From the NCBI GenBank assembly GCA_027605045.1, contig JAQFWX010000007.1, positions 124,001-188,000 of the forward strand: DNA of 64,000 nt, written 5' to 3'. Both the position numbers and the translations under genes were made by a program. Under the pieces are notes generated by a model that made no database searches, had not been told where the DNA came from, and saw nothing but the letters and a program-made list of their open reading frames with translations. The stretch comes from Phallus indusiatus (taxonomy: Eukaryota; Basidiomycota; Agaricomycetes; Phallales; Phallaceae). Shown here piece after piece: positions 11,438-21,789 of the stretch (position 1 is its first letter; each line of letters begins with the position of its first letter).

Positions 11438-11777
11438 TATATAAGACGCAGTAAATTCTCAATAGTTGCTCGTCTTCTTAAACCGGATTTTCATCTCTGT
11501 TTACACCCTGTCTTTGGAATTCCGTGTATCTGCTCTCCACACTTTGCCTGACTTATCGACGGACGTCGCTGCGGAGACCCGTCCTGGTAACTTTTTCAAT
11601 ACGGTACGAAAACTGGAAGCCAAGTCAGGATCGAAAGTCTTTTTCGAAAAATTCCAAGCGGGGTGTAAAAAACAGTTTTATTCCTACATTCGCGACATAG
11701 TCCAACTTGCCGAGCCGAGAAAGTTTGAGCGCATGGGTACGGTTGCTGTTGAAGAGGAGAATGAAGATGAAATTTAG
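11438..11777 (+). other. TATA box followed by an orphan coding-like frame
   Basis: TATATAAG at 11438-11445 is followed by an open frame from 11466 to the stop at 11777. Its second half reads like protein (NFFNTVRKLEAKSG, KFQAGCKKQFYSYIRD, VEEENEDEI) but there is no ATG near its beginning. It may be the 3' exon or a remnant of a gene. I do not recognise it. Confidence 0.25.
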
Positions 11778-12059
11778 GGGGTGCAAGTATTTTATTATTC
11801 TTATAGTTTCTTTATCGACTTTCGATGAAATTGTGTACATTATATGGTGATATTATAAGCTGTAAAGTGACGATCTTCGCTTCGTTGCTTCAGTTATGTC
11901 TCTGAGCGTGTGGGAGAGTTGTCGAGCTTAGGAATTCGCCGCGGCGTCGGCCATCCCCGTCATAGTTCGAATCAAGGAAAAAGAGGAAAGCCATACCGGA
12001 GCTCTCAAAAGCGCATTAGAACCTGAATGTAGGTTAACATCAGTCTTAAAGTAAAGTTA

Positions 12060-12520
12060 AAACCCTTCTCCTTGTATCAATACCTTTTTGCTGAGACCTC
12101 TGTGTTTGACAGTATTCATCATGTCTCGTCCAATTGCTTCTATTCCTTCGCAAGACTTCATTCCGCCTCTTCCTCATGTTCCCACATATCTGACGAAAAT
12201 TTTAGTCAACCAGATCATTTGCACATCCTGAGGATTCATGCGAGTACTGGCCCTTAGTTTTAGGAAGACTTTTCGCATCCCTACATGTTCAATCCAACCA
12301 ACACGCACATCACCAGGATTTTCACCCACCGTATCGATCCAAAAAGAGTTGTATCCTTCGTCTTCTTCATTCGCGATCCCGCTCATGTTCGTTATTGTCG
12401 TCTTCGACTCTTCCGCCCGTCATGGAAAGTATTACCGCATGAGCCTGTCCTATATCGTAACTGATGTTCTTTCATGCGATAATGATTTCCGATATCGCGC
12501 TGTTTAACAACGATAACTAT
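12060..12520. other. Ambiguous coding-like region
   Basis: An ATG at 12121 opens a 36-codon frame (MSRPIASIPSQDFIPPLPHV...). Downstream, 12270-12480 is open in two plus frames and one minus frame. I could not build a spliced model on either strand that is clearly better, so no gene is called. Confidence 0.2.
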
Positions 12521-13024
12521 GAGTATGTTCAATGTTCAATTACCATGGAAACCCGGGGCCGTGGCCGAGGGGTGGTAACGTAGACTTCAAACGGGCAGGA
12601 GGTAGATCATCCGGTTGTATAAAATTTTTATTGCCAAATAAAATATCATTTCCAGGCCTTCAAGTTAAAATCTCCTTATGGAGTAATTGTATGATAATCG
12701 CGTCATTATGAGAATGAGATCTTGGACAGTTACACAATTATTCATTCATAAGCACTGAGAGATTTTCTTTTTTTTTTTTCACCTGAAGGCTGTAGCATTT
12801 TGTGGCATCGCTGAAAACATGTCCTATCACATTTTCAGGCGCGGTTCGCAGGATTGTGGCGGAATCAACTTTATTTTTATATTTGCTTAGTTTATATCTA
12901 GATACCCTCATTGAATTTTATAATGGAAACCGTTTCATTTGTTTAATGATTTGTAATTTTGAAAATGTTTCTCTCAAGGCTCTGCGGCTCTTTCAAGCTG
13001 GTCACGGCTCTGCGCTGCGTATGT

Positions 13025-13055
13025 GTGGGCGGCAGTGGTGGCGGCGCTTACTTTC
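13025..13055 (+). promoter_or_regulatory. Conserved GC-rich leader motif of the F-box family
   Basis: A motif close to GTGGGCGGYAGTGKTGGCGG followed by CGCTTACTTTC ends about 20 bp before the F-box start codon. Near-identical copies precede the copies at 15042 (14993-15023), 21790 (21741-21770), 35839 (35865-35892, minus) and 38864 (38881-38910, minus). A more diverged form precedes 60489 and 62757. It is either part of the promoter or of the 5' UTR. Confidence 0.5.
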
Positions 13056-13077
13056 TGTTAGTTTACTTTTGCACACT

Positions 13078-14781
13078 ATGCTAGACCGCATCCCACACGA
13101 GATATTCAGCAAAATCGTCAAAATATCATACCAGGATTTCTCGACCAGCGCATATTTATTCGATGATGTCCAGCCAAGCATACCTCCGATTGAGGCGTCG
13201 CACGTTTGTCGTTCCTGGAGAGTCGCACTTTTATCTAACCCCACCATGTGGACTTGCATCAAGCCCAAATTTCACGGCAGGGATGGAGCTAGACTGAGGG
13301 AAATGATTTCTCGGTCTGGTTCCGCCCTATTGGACGTATACATCGAAGAATTTGGCTATGATCCGGCCCGGTCTCAGTCGACTAGTCTCATAACCACACT
13401 TCCTCTTGTCTTCCGGGAAATGCACAGATTTCGAAAGCTCTATATACTGACTCCAATGATATTCGCCGGCGCAATTTCTCGTCATCTCAAACAGCCAGCT
13501 CCTATGTTACAGTATTTCTACTTCGATCTACATATACTAGATCATTCGGACACTCTTCGAGAAGCATACCAAAACTTGTTTCTCGGAAATGCACCCACTG
13601 TCAAACACGTATGTCTTCATATCTCGGATGGATTTAGAGAACTCGATCCTGCCCTTCCATTCATGAATTTGTCAAGATTTCACCTTTCTTTTCCCTCTCG
13701 CACGGACATCGACGGCGATATCCTACTTGACGTTCTTCGTTCATCACCATGCCTACGTGATCTGAAACTCATGTTTTTATCTGGGAGACCCACGATTATC
13801 TGTTCCACTCCTCTTGACCATCATGTTTCCCTCCCTTATTTGCAAGATCTCGGGCTTAAAGGCATATGCGTAGCCAGTAACCTTGATTTTATCTTGGGAC
13901 GTCTGAAGTTTCCGGCCGACAAGGTCCACTTTGACATCACCTGTGACGATTTCTCTGGCTCCAAACTTTTCATATACTTCCTCTCCCAACGACATCTCTC
14001 CGTTTTCTCCATTTTCCTATACAGTGGGACCATCGACTTTTATGAAAACACAAAACCGAGTTCTCCAGAATCTTCTCTTCATCTCGCCAAACGATCAAAG
14101 TTGTCAATAATTTACATGAATCGTATGCCTTTGGGTGTACTGCCTAGTTTGCGAACACTCAGACTATCTAATATCACGCACATGTATCTGGAAATGATTC
14201 CATCGGGGTCTGCAGTCTTCGAAAAAATCATCCCTTTGCTGGAAAATCTACTACATTTACGTGTTTTACATGAGTACCTGTACAGGAACGGTCCTTTTGA
14301 TGACTCTTCGATACCAGGATCATCGTTCTTGAAAGCGTTGACGCCGAGTCGGCTGCAGAGATCAACCCCGCAATCGCAAACTCAACCGACACTTGAAGCA
14401 TCCTCAGAATCGGACACGGAAACGGACACGGATGTTGATAGTACAGACATCCAAGTTGATTCGAGCAACGAGGCTAGTACTAATCAAGTAGGCATATCCC
14501 CCTGCCCGTCCTTACATACGCTAGAAATTATTTTTCCTACCAAATCCAATCTCAAACAAAACGAGAAACGCTATTTCAAAAAACTTACTCGGTGTTGCAA
14601 GCTTCGGGAACAAACCGGGAATCCGATCAAATCCGTATCTATCCTTTGCGAACTTCCGATTTTGGTGGAGAGCGAGCAGGCGTGGTTACAGGCTAATGAG
14701 CTTTACGGGTCGCGCGTTAAAATTTCAATGATTACATCTACAGAACGAGAATTACTATGTACAGCTCCTTTCATAGGCTAG
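13078..14781 (+). CDS. F-box protein, family copy A (intact)
   Basis: Intronless, 567 residues from ATG 13078. The frame is open further upstream, but only from this MLDRIPHEIF does it match the other copies. Residues 1-~50 form an F-box (LDRIPHEIFSKIVKISY), the Skp1-binding module of SCF ubiquitin ligases. SHVCRSWRVALLSNPTMW follows. The middle ~350 residues are leucine-rich, with LRTLRLSNITHMYLEMIPSG and similar segments suggesting degenerate LRRs for substrate binding. An acidic linker (SESDTETDTDVDS) leads to a C-terminal block (PCPSLHTLEIIF). The last residues differ from other copies. The target is unknown. It heads a row of copies at 15042, 17680 and 21790. Confidence 0.8.
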   Translation: MLDRIPHEIFSKIVKISYQDFSTSAYLFDDVQPSIPPIEASHVCRSWRVALLSNPTMWTCIKPKFHGRDGARLREMISRSGSALLDVYIEEFGYDPARSQSTSLITTLPLVFREMHRFRKLYILTPMIFAGAISRHLKQPAPMLQYFYFDLHILDHSDTLREAYQNLFLGNAPTVKHVCLHISDGFRELDPALPFMNLSRFHLSFPSRTDIDGDILLDVLRSSPCLRDLKLMFLSGRPTIICSTPLDHHVSLPYLQDLGLKGICVASNLDFILGRLKFPADKVHFDITCDDFSGSKLFIYFLSQRHLSVFSIFLYSGTIDFYENTKPSSPESSLHLAKRSKLSIIYMNRMPLGVLPSLRTLRLSNITHMYLEMIPSGSAVFEKIIPLLENLLHLRVLHEYLYRNGPFDDSSIPGSSFLKALTPSRLQRSTPQSQTQPTLEASSESDTETDTDVDSTDIQVDSSNEASTNQVGISPCPSLHTLEIIFPTKSNLKQNEKRYFKKLTRCCKLREQTGNPIKSVSILCELPILVESEQAWLQANELYGSRVKISMITSTERELLCTAPFIG

Positions 14782-15041
14782 CAGGTAGCGATGAATAAAA
14801 CGTCTTCGGTCCTCCATTTCGATCTGTAGGGTGTGGCATTTTCTGGCACGCTTGAAAGCACGTTTTGATTCGTCTTGTCACAAAATCACTCTTTGAATTT
14901 GATTGCGGATGTTTTGCTTGTGTATTTGAACAATTTCGGCGTCGACAACTTTTTTTGAAGTGCTCAAGGGTATGTCACGGTGCTCCGTCTGTATGGGCGG
15001 TAGTGTTGGCGGCGCTTACTTTCTTTTAGTTGTGTACAACC
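14698..15041 (+). repeat. Duplicated F-box tail plus spacer (copy 1)
   Basis: The end of copy A and the following spacer up to the next F-box start are closely similar to 21449-21789, which precedes copy E. Shared landmarks include GAGCTTTACGG, a GGCACGCTTGAAAGCACG block and the GC-rich leader motif. The two stretches therefore come from one segmental duplication. Confidence 0.7.
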
Positions 15042-15589
15042 ATGCTGGACCGCATCCCATACGAGATATTCAGCAAAATCATCAAGATATCATACCAGCG
15101 TCCCTCATTCACTCTCTTCAATGTCGATGATAACGAGATGAGCACGCCTCCAATTTCGGCATCGCATGTTTGTCGTTCGTGGAGAGTCGCACTTCTATCT
15201 GACCCCACCATGTGGACTTGCATCAGGCCCAAGCTTCACGGGAGGGATGAAGCTGAACTGAGAGAATTGCTGTCTCGGTCTGGTTCTTCCCCATTAGACG
15301 TGTTTATTCAACAAATTCCCTTTTCGTTCAACACGCACCAGCCTTCATCGATTAGTCTCAGGACTACACTTCCTCTTGTTTTCCGAGAAATGCACAGAAT
15401 TCGAAACCTACATATGCTGATGCCAACTTCATTTGTTCACGATACATTTCGCCTCCTCAGGAAGCCTGCCCCCATGCTACAGTCTTTCTACTTCCATCTT
15501 TCCCAATTAGATGCACTTTCGGGCCCACTCCGAAAAACATACCAAAACTTGTTTCTTGGAAATGCACCCAATCTCAAACACGTGCATCT

Positions 15590-16242
15590 TGAAGCGCGCG
15601 AGTCAGGAGTAATCAGGAAGGAAAGGGAGCCGGCGTGTGTGAATAAGGAGTAGAATAGAGTAAAATAGTGTAAGATAAGAGGATGTAATGGTAGAATAAG
15701 AAATAAAGTAGGTTTTGAAAGTAATTTCGAGTTTTGAGTGAAAATACGACCTTAAGGTTGATTTCTGAGTAAAACGGGGGAATAGAACTTGTTTTTCTAC
15801 GTCGAAAACGACGTTCTTAAATACATTTTTGGCCTAACTAATTTTCCGTTATTTACGGAACTCTAATTCCCTTTTTATCGACGGGTTTTGCAAGAAAAAT
15901 AGCGAAATGGGGAAACTAACTAAAGAGAAACAAAGAATTAAGCAAATGGAGGAAAAATGAAGGAAACAAACGGAACAGATATTAGAGGATCTCTGTACTG
16001 AAGATTGAATCTGAGCAAACGAAAAAAACTAAGTCCGAATGGTCTAGTCGTCCCGGGGTAATCCAAATGAAGTTACTGTCTGGTTGTTCCAACCAGACAG
16101 TCTCTAGGTCTCGACTCCGGCATTCTAACGTTTGATTTCGGTTTCTTCTGGTGTTTGGCACCGCATATATCGTCGTCCGCGCCTGTGCAGGGTCGTTTTA
16201 CGATCCTCGGATTCTTCTTTTACCTCGTTCGCGCCCTCAACA
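15590..16242. mobile_element. Solo LTR, 653 bp, 4-bp target duplication ATCT
   Basis: The insertion begins TGAAGCGCGC and ends GCGCCCTCAACA, the TG...CA ends of an LTR. The target ATCT is at both 15586-15589 and 16243-16246, where the intact paralogue at 21790 has it once. No internal coding region or second LTR is present, so this is a solo LTR left by recombination. It contains a strong hairpin at 16075-16101. Confidence 0.75.
16075..16101. repeat. Perfect hairpin inside the solo LTR
   Basis: ACTGTCTGGTTG, the loop TTC, then CAACCAGACAGT form a 12-bp perfect stem. The neighbourhood (TGGTCTAGTCG before it, GGTCTCGACTCC after it) loosely resembles the A and B boxes of a tRNA gene, but no full cloverleaf can be drawn. 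Confidence 0.6.
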
Positions 16243-17336
16243 ATCTCCAGATTTTCAATGGACTTAAAGAACTTAACTCTACTCTTCCATTCAAGAATTT
16301 GTCAAGACTTCACCTTATATTTGCCTCTCGCACGGACATCGATGGCGATATCCTACTTGACATGCTTCGTTCATCACCATGCCTACGTAATCTGAACATC
16401 TCATTTCATCACGCGACAGCCACAGTTGTCTGTTCCGCTCCCCTTGATCATCATGCATTCCTACCTCATTTGCAAGAACTCAGGCTTGCCAGTGGCGTAT
16501 CCAGCAACATTGACTTCATCTTGGGACGTTTGAAGTTTCCGGCCGACAAGGTCCGCTTCGCCATCAGCTGCGAAGACCGCTGCGATTCCGAAATTTTATT
16601 ACGCTTCCTTTCCCAGCGACGTCTCCCCCTTCTCTCCACTTCACTCGACAGGATGGCCATCAGCCTCTATGAGAACATAGATCTGAGCTATCCAAGATCT
16701 TCTCATCTACCCGAAAGTTCGGTATTGTCAATTAGTTACGGATTCAATGCGCGGGAGGTACTGCCTAGTTTACGGACACTCAAACTTTCGGAAATCACGC
16801 ATATGTCCCTGGAAATGATACCATCGGGATCTGCAGTCTTCAAAAGGATTATCCCTTTGCTCGAAAATCTACTACATTTACGCGTTATACATGAGCACTG
16901 GGACAAGGACGATCATGCCTTCGATCACTGTTTAATTCCAGGATCGTCGTTCTTGAAAGCGTTGACACTGCCTCGGCTGCAGAAGTCAACCCCGCAATCA
17001 TCAGTGCAATCTCAGTCGACTCCTGCAGACATTGGTTCGGGTAACGAGACGACTAATCAAAAATCCGTATATCCCTGCCCATCTCTGCGTACGCTGGAAA
17101 TAGTTTTCGTTGCCGAACCCCACCTCGAACAATTCGTGGAACGTTATTTCGAAAAGCTTGCTCAGTGTTGCAAGCTACGAGGACAAATTGGACTTCCGAT
17201 TGAATGTGTATCTATCTTTTGCGAACCTCCGATTTTGGCGGAAAACATGAAGGCATGGTTACAAGCTAATGAGTTTGACTGGTCGCGCGTTGAATTTCAA
17301 ACGTTTACATCTAAAGCAAGAAAAGCAAGAAAATGA

Positions 17337-17679
17337 TTATGTATGATTCCTTTTGTAGCAATTTGCAATGAATGACACGTCTTTCCATACTATCCCTCCC
17401 TGACGATTGTAAAGTTCAGGATCTCTTCAAAAACTTGTTTTTCTTGGAGAATACACCCAATTGTAATTATATGTATCTCTTGAACACTCTTATCTCCGCT
17501 GGCACTGGCAACCATCTGTTGGCCGTAATACAGCATATTCAAAGTTCTTTCCATTGAATCATATAATGTCAATTTCAAACTTGAACGAAAGGGCTCGTCC
17601 TTGAATGTGGACCAACATTTGTCGTCCATAAGCTTGAGATCTTCCCGAAGCCCAATGGTCCTATGCAATGGTTCTCTAA
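17337..17679 (+). repeat. Family 3' flank of F-box copy B
   Basis: This non-coding flank carries TATGTATGATTCC and, further on, CTCTTCAAAAACTTG. Both landmarks recur after the F-box genes at 21790, 34190 and 37212. It is part of the duplicated unit, not a gene. Confidence 0.5.
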
Positions 17680-19010
17680 GGGAACGCACCCAATCTCAAA
17701 CACGTGCATCTCCAAAGTCTGGCTGAACTTAGAGAACTCAACTCTACTCCTCCATTCAAGAATCTGTCAAGACTTCACCTTTTATTTGCCTCTCACACGG
17801 ATATCGATGGCGATATCCTACTTGACATGCTTCGTTCATTACCATGCCTACATGATTTGGAGATCTTATTTCATCAGGCGACGCCTACCATTATCTGTTC
17901 CACTCCTCTTGACCATCACGTTTCCCTCCCTTATTTGCAACATCTCGGGCTTAAAGTGATGTGATCCGCGACGGGCTACACATGGAAAGTCCCGAAACGC
18001 GCGATATTACCGAGTCACGTTACACAACGCGTGGCTTCATTGTTCAGAAACTGTATATATACCAAACACGATTATCTACAATAAACAACTACTTTTCCCC
18101 CATTTTTCTCTCTATTTTCCTAAACACACAGTCACTGGTTCCCGTATCTTTCCAGCCGCACTCCTGAGGCGCTCTCTTCAAAAGGCATATGCGTGACCAG
18201 TGTCCTTGATTTTATCTTTGGACGTCTAAAATTTCCGGTCGACAAGGTCCACTTTGACATCACCTGTGACGATTTCTCTGACTCGGAACTTTTCATACAC
18301 TTCCTCTCCCAACGATATCTCTCCGTTTTCTCCATTTCCCTACACGATAGGACCATCGACCTTTATGAAAACACAAAACCGAGTTTTCCAGAATCTTCTC
18401 TTCATCTCGCCAAACGATCAAAGCTGTCAATAATTTACAACGATGATATGCCTTTGGATGTACTGCCTAGTTTGCGAACACTCAAACTATCTAATTTCAT
18501 GCACATGCACTTGGAAATGATTCCATCGGGGTCTGCAGTCTTCGAAAAAATCCTCCCTTTTCTGGAAAATCTACTACATTTACGTGTTCTCCATGAGTAC
18601 CGGTACGGGGACGATACTTTGATGACTCTTCGATACCAGGATCATCGTTCTTGAAAGCGTTGACGCCGAGTCGGCTGCAGAGATCAACCCCACAATCGCA
18701 AACGCAATCGACACTTGAAGCATCCTTAGAATCGGACATGGACACGGACACGGATGTTGATAATGCAGACAATGATCCGAGCAACGAGGCTAATACTAAT
18801 CAAATAGGCATATTCCCCTGCCCGTCCTTGCATACGCTGATTTTTGCTACCGAATCCGATCTCGAACAACTCGAGAAACGCCATTTCAAAAAACTTGCTC
18901 GGTGCTGCAAGCTTCGGGAACAAACCGGGCATCCGATCAAATCTGTATCTATCCTTTGCGAACTTCCGATTTTGGTGGAGAGCAAGGAGGCACAGTGGTT
19001 ACAGGCTAAT
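17680..19010 (+). pseudogene. F-box protein copy D, truncated and broken
   Basis: Sequence closest to copy A. It starts abruptly at about 17680, inside the segment NAPNLKHVHL, so the F-box itself and the first ~180 residues are missing. A 224-bp LTR interrupts it at 17957-18180. At about 18620 one T is missing relative to copy A (gatactttgatgac), shifting the frame within the segment before SSIPGSSFLKAL. The reading then continues in another frame (18651 onward) through TPSRLQRSTPQ and the acidic linker to LQAN at 19010. Here similarity stops, three codons before the family C-terminus. The missing tail is found at 21449, on the far side of the carboxypeptidase gene. Confidence 0.8.
17957..18180. 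mobile_element. Solo LTR, 224 bp, 4-bp target duplication AAAG
   Basis: It starts TGATGTGATCCGCG and ends GCTCTCTTCA, with AAAG at 17953-17956 and again at 18181-18184; copy A has this target once (cttaaaggcatatgcg). Inside are a TATA stretch (gtatatatacc) and AATAAA, as expected for the U3/R regions of an LTR. Element plus duplication is 228 bp, so the host frame was preserved. Confidence 0.8.
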
Positions 19011-19056
19011 GTCGGTGGAAATAATCTTTATAAGGATAAAGTTGACATAAATAGCA

Positions 19057-21263
19057 CTAATCGGTATTCGCATCGGAAACGTTGGTGAACGGAATATTCA
19101 GAATCCAATGATCTGCAATAGTTCTCGCCAACTTGGGCTGATCGTGCATAACCTACCCAAAAAAAATAAATAAATAAGGAATTCCAGGTTACTATATCAA
19201 AAGTTGAAGGAGGGACACAGAAACGCACAAAATGACCAGCTTGATCGACGAGTATATACGTGAAATCGCCTGCACCTTTGCCTACTTGCCTAATAGTGAC
19301 CGTTTGATTTAATCCGGAATCCCAAAGTACGTCTGGTGTGGATAAAAACGCGTCTTGATACGGGCTTTGCAATTGCTTCAACTTATAGCATACATATGAT
19401 ATGTATCACCAGTTTCGAAGAAAATACAATGTATTTGAAACTCACGGTCGAAAGCACCCCTGGCCAGGGACAGTTAGCATCTTGAGCACCTATGTAATCT
19501 ATGTTGTCGGAATCAATAATCTTCGTCGTATATCGGATGGTCTAAAACGGTTGGTTTAAGGAATGAATACCCACGAAGAACTCTGATTCCATCATTGATT
19601 AATGGGATAAGAAGTTCGTGATGAGGTTGCATGCTGCAGAACCATTTTTAATCGAACCGAACATCAAAATAAAACAACAACAACAACACTGACAGATCTC
19701 CATATGCCCAAAAGTCAGCAAAAATATCTATATTCAGGGCCATATATTGACGGTCTCTGACTATTCCCAAGATGTCTTTCGTAGACTCGTTTTTGAAGAA
19801 AGCCTCCACCCAATTCATAAATGGATGACAAGCCTTAGGATCCTCCGTACGCTCGCACTACCCAAAATGTATTCAGTTGGAGTTTCTAATACCAGAGAGA
19901 TAATACGGTACCGGTTGTCGAATATCTTCCATCAAGACGTCAGTGGATGCATTTCCAATGTACTTGTAACAAGTCTTCATCGCTGAAGTACGATAATATA
20001 CGTTGGAGTACTGATAAGCCAACCGAATTGATTCCAAGCACTTGGGTAAATTTGAGAACAGGGCGTTGCACGTTGTTGAGTTATAAACTTGGTGCATGAT
20101 GCAGCGATACTCCAGTACCCATTCAAAATAAACGAGTGGGTTCTGATAAAAAGAAAAAAATCAAAATCGCTTGGTCGTTACTTGGTCATCATTGAATATC
20201 ATTAAAAAATACCGAGACAGGATTGCTTAACATTATGCTATCGAGGTTGATGAGCAGGTTCTTGTCGGAATGCATGGTTTTATTGATGATGGCCTTATTG
20301 TTTTCGTGTATCACATAGGCAATGTTTGGAATGTAAACACCACCATATGATCCACTAGCTAACACAAGTATATTCCTAAATAAAATATATTATAATAGCA
20401 CGTAATCATGATAACTAAACACACGTACTCTTGAATTTGTGGAAAGAGTTTAAAAAACTTTTGTAGAAAGTCGTACACGTCCACAGCGGCGTCATGGCTG
20501 TTGTTGACTTTCGTACCGTACGAGTAACCAGCATTCGTTGGCTACGTTATTGACAAAAGACATCAAAGAAGAAGAAAAGATAATAAAATTTACATGATCA
20601 AGCACAATAACATTAAAATGTTTGGTCCATCTGTTTGGGTTATGTTCAATAGTCGAGGGTGCCGTGACTAAACAACTGGATTGTCCACTCAGGCCATTCA
20701 ACAGCCCACTTGTTCCCGGGCCACCACCAATGGTTAAACTACAAACATTATCATTTTCCGTAGTCGCTACAGTACTAAATCGCAGTGGGAAAAACATACA
20801 CTATCGGTGCATCCTGAGGACTATCCTCCGCTTCAAAATACCTTTTCAAGAAAATCTCGTCAACAAATGTTTTATCGCCTCAGACAAGAGATAAGACCAA
20901 GTACCAGAAAAAAGAACGCTTGGGTGTCTCTTCAGTATCTCCTTCTAAGCCGATCGTTCCCGCGAAGGAAGTTGGAACATCGTCTTTCATAGCACAAGGA
21001 AATCGGGGCCTTGTGATATTATGATAGAAACTTCCGAATTGCACGTCCTGCGTGGCATGATAAGAAGATCCTCCGAGTGACGGACAACGTAAAGTTAGAC
21101 AGAGATAGAGAGAAGCCGCTAAAATGAAAGAACACAACAAGTGCAACGAGTTCTTATCGTTCCTTTTCGAACGATGGATATAATTGTCGGGTGATTCTTC
21201 CTTACTATCGATTTTTTTGGAAGATTTTTCCAGGTCTCGTGAAGGCAGTTTGGGAAACAACAT
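19057..21263 (-). CDS. Serine carboxypeptidase (family S10), membrane-anchored form
   Basis: Releases C-terminal residues from peptides; S10 enzymes act in vacuole, Golgi or outside the cell. Ten or so exons on the minus strand, the first being 21263-20898, 20855-20800, 20738-20594, 20541-20429, 20375-20213; the last ends at 19057. A hydrophobic segment near residues 44-62 (LLCSFILAASLYLCLTL) follows a basic N-terminus, which suggests a type II anchor. Family motifs in order: GGGPGTSGLLN (oxyanion region), NAGYSYGTKVNN, Ser236 in ASGSYGGVYIPN, Asp in GAQDANCPWPG, His in DQAGHFVMHDQP. The residue before Ser, normally Glu (GESYGG), is Gly. All junctions keep phase, so the gene looks functional. 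The gene and its flanks sit inside the broken C-terminus of F-box copy D. Confidence 0.8.
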
Positions 21264-21448
21264 GGGGGGATTTTTAAGCCACGATTATCGCGATGGCCTG
21301 AAACGTCTGGCTTTGATATGGGACTGCGGGTAGTTCGGCATCAACGACGGCGATACGAACCCATCACGGGCCGTCGATGTCGACGGTTGAACGTTGACGC
21401 GTTAACATTACGAATATTGAACGTTCTGAACGTTGAACTTCCAAGGCT

Positions 21449-21789
21449 GAGCTTTACGGATCACACGTTAAAATTTCACCAAGTACGGCTGAGTGAGAAT
21501 TGCTATGTACGGCTCCTTTCATAGCAGGTAGCAATGAATAAAACATCTTCGTTCCTCCATACCGACGATTGTAGGGTGTAGCATTTTCTGGCACGCTTGA
21601 AAGCACGTTTTTACACGTATTGTCACAAAGCGCACTCTTTAAATTTAATTGCGGAGATTCTGCTTGTGTATTTGAACAATTTCGGCGTCGATAACTTCCT
21701 TTGTAGTGCCCAAGGGTCCATGCCGCGTCTGTGAGTCTGTGTGGGCGGTAGTGTTGGCGGCGCTTACCTACTTTTAGTTCTGCACAACC
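21449..21789 (+). repeat. Displaced F-box tail plus spacer (copy 2)
   Basis: GAGCTTTACGG at 21449 is followed by a diverged version of the copy A C-terminal codons, 3' UTR and spacer, running up to the start of copy E. It is the counterpart of 14698-15041 and supplies exactly the part missing from copy D at 19010. The 2.4 kb between (19011-21448) therefore appears to have been inserted into copy D. Confidence 0.7.

Larger units (their letters stand above)
15042..17336 (+). pseudogene. F-box protein copy B, split by an LTR
   Basis: The frame starts MLDRIPYEIFSKIIKISYQ at 15042 and matches the family to about residue 182 (LKHVHLE), then runs into foreign sequence and stops at 15653. Family sequence resumes at 16243 (LKELNSTLPFKNLSRLHL) and continues to the normal C-terminus at 17336. 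Between lies a 653-bp LTR flanked by ATCT duplications. Element plus one duplication is 657 bp, a multiple of three, and the two halves are in the same frame, so the host gene has no other visible lesion (545 residues without the insertion). As it stands only a truncated F-box product is encoded. Confidence 0.8.

Noticed and set aside
12555..12620. tRNA-like stretch (GCCGTGGCCGAGGGGTGG... resembling a D-arm, with ACTTCAA)
   Set aside because: The 5' and 3' ends do not pair as an acceptor stem and the T-arm box is poor (GGTAGATCATCC). Not a convincing tRNA gene.
12802..13077. Upstream extension of F-box copy A adding 92 residues
   Set aside because: The extra residues contain no F-box family sequence and overlap the conserved GC-rich leader; all paralogues start at the MLDR or MLN methionine.
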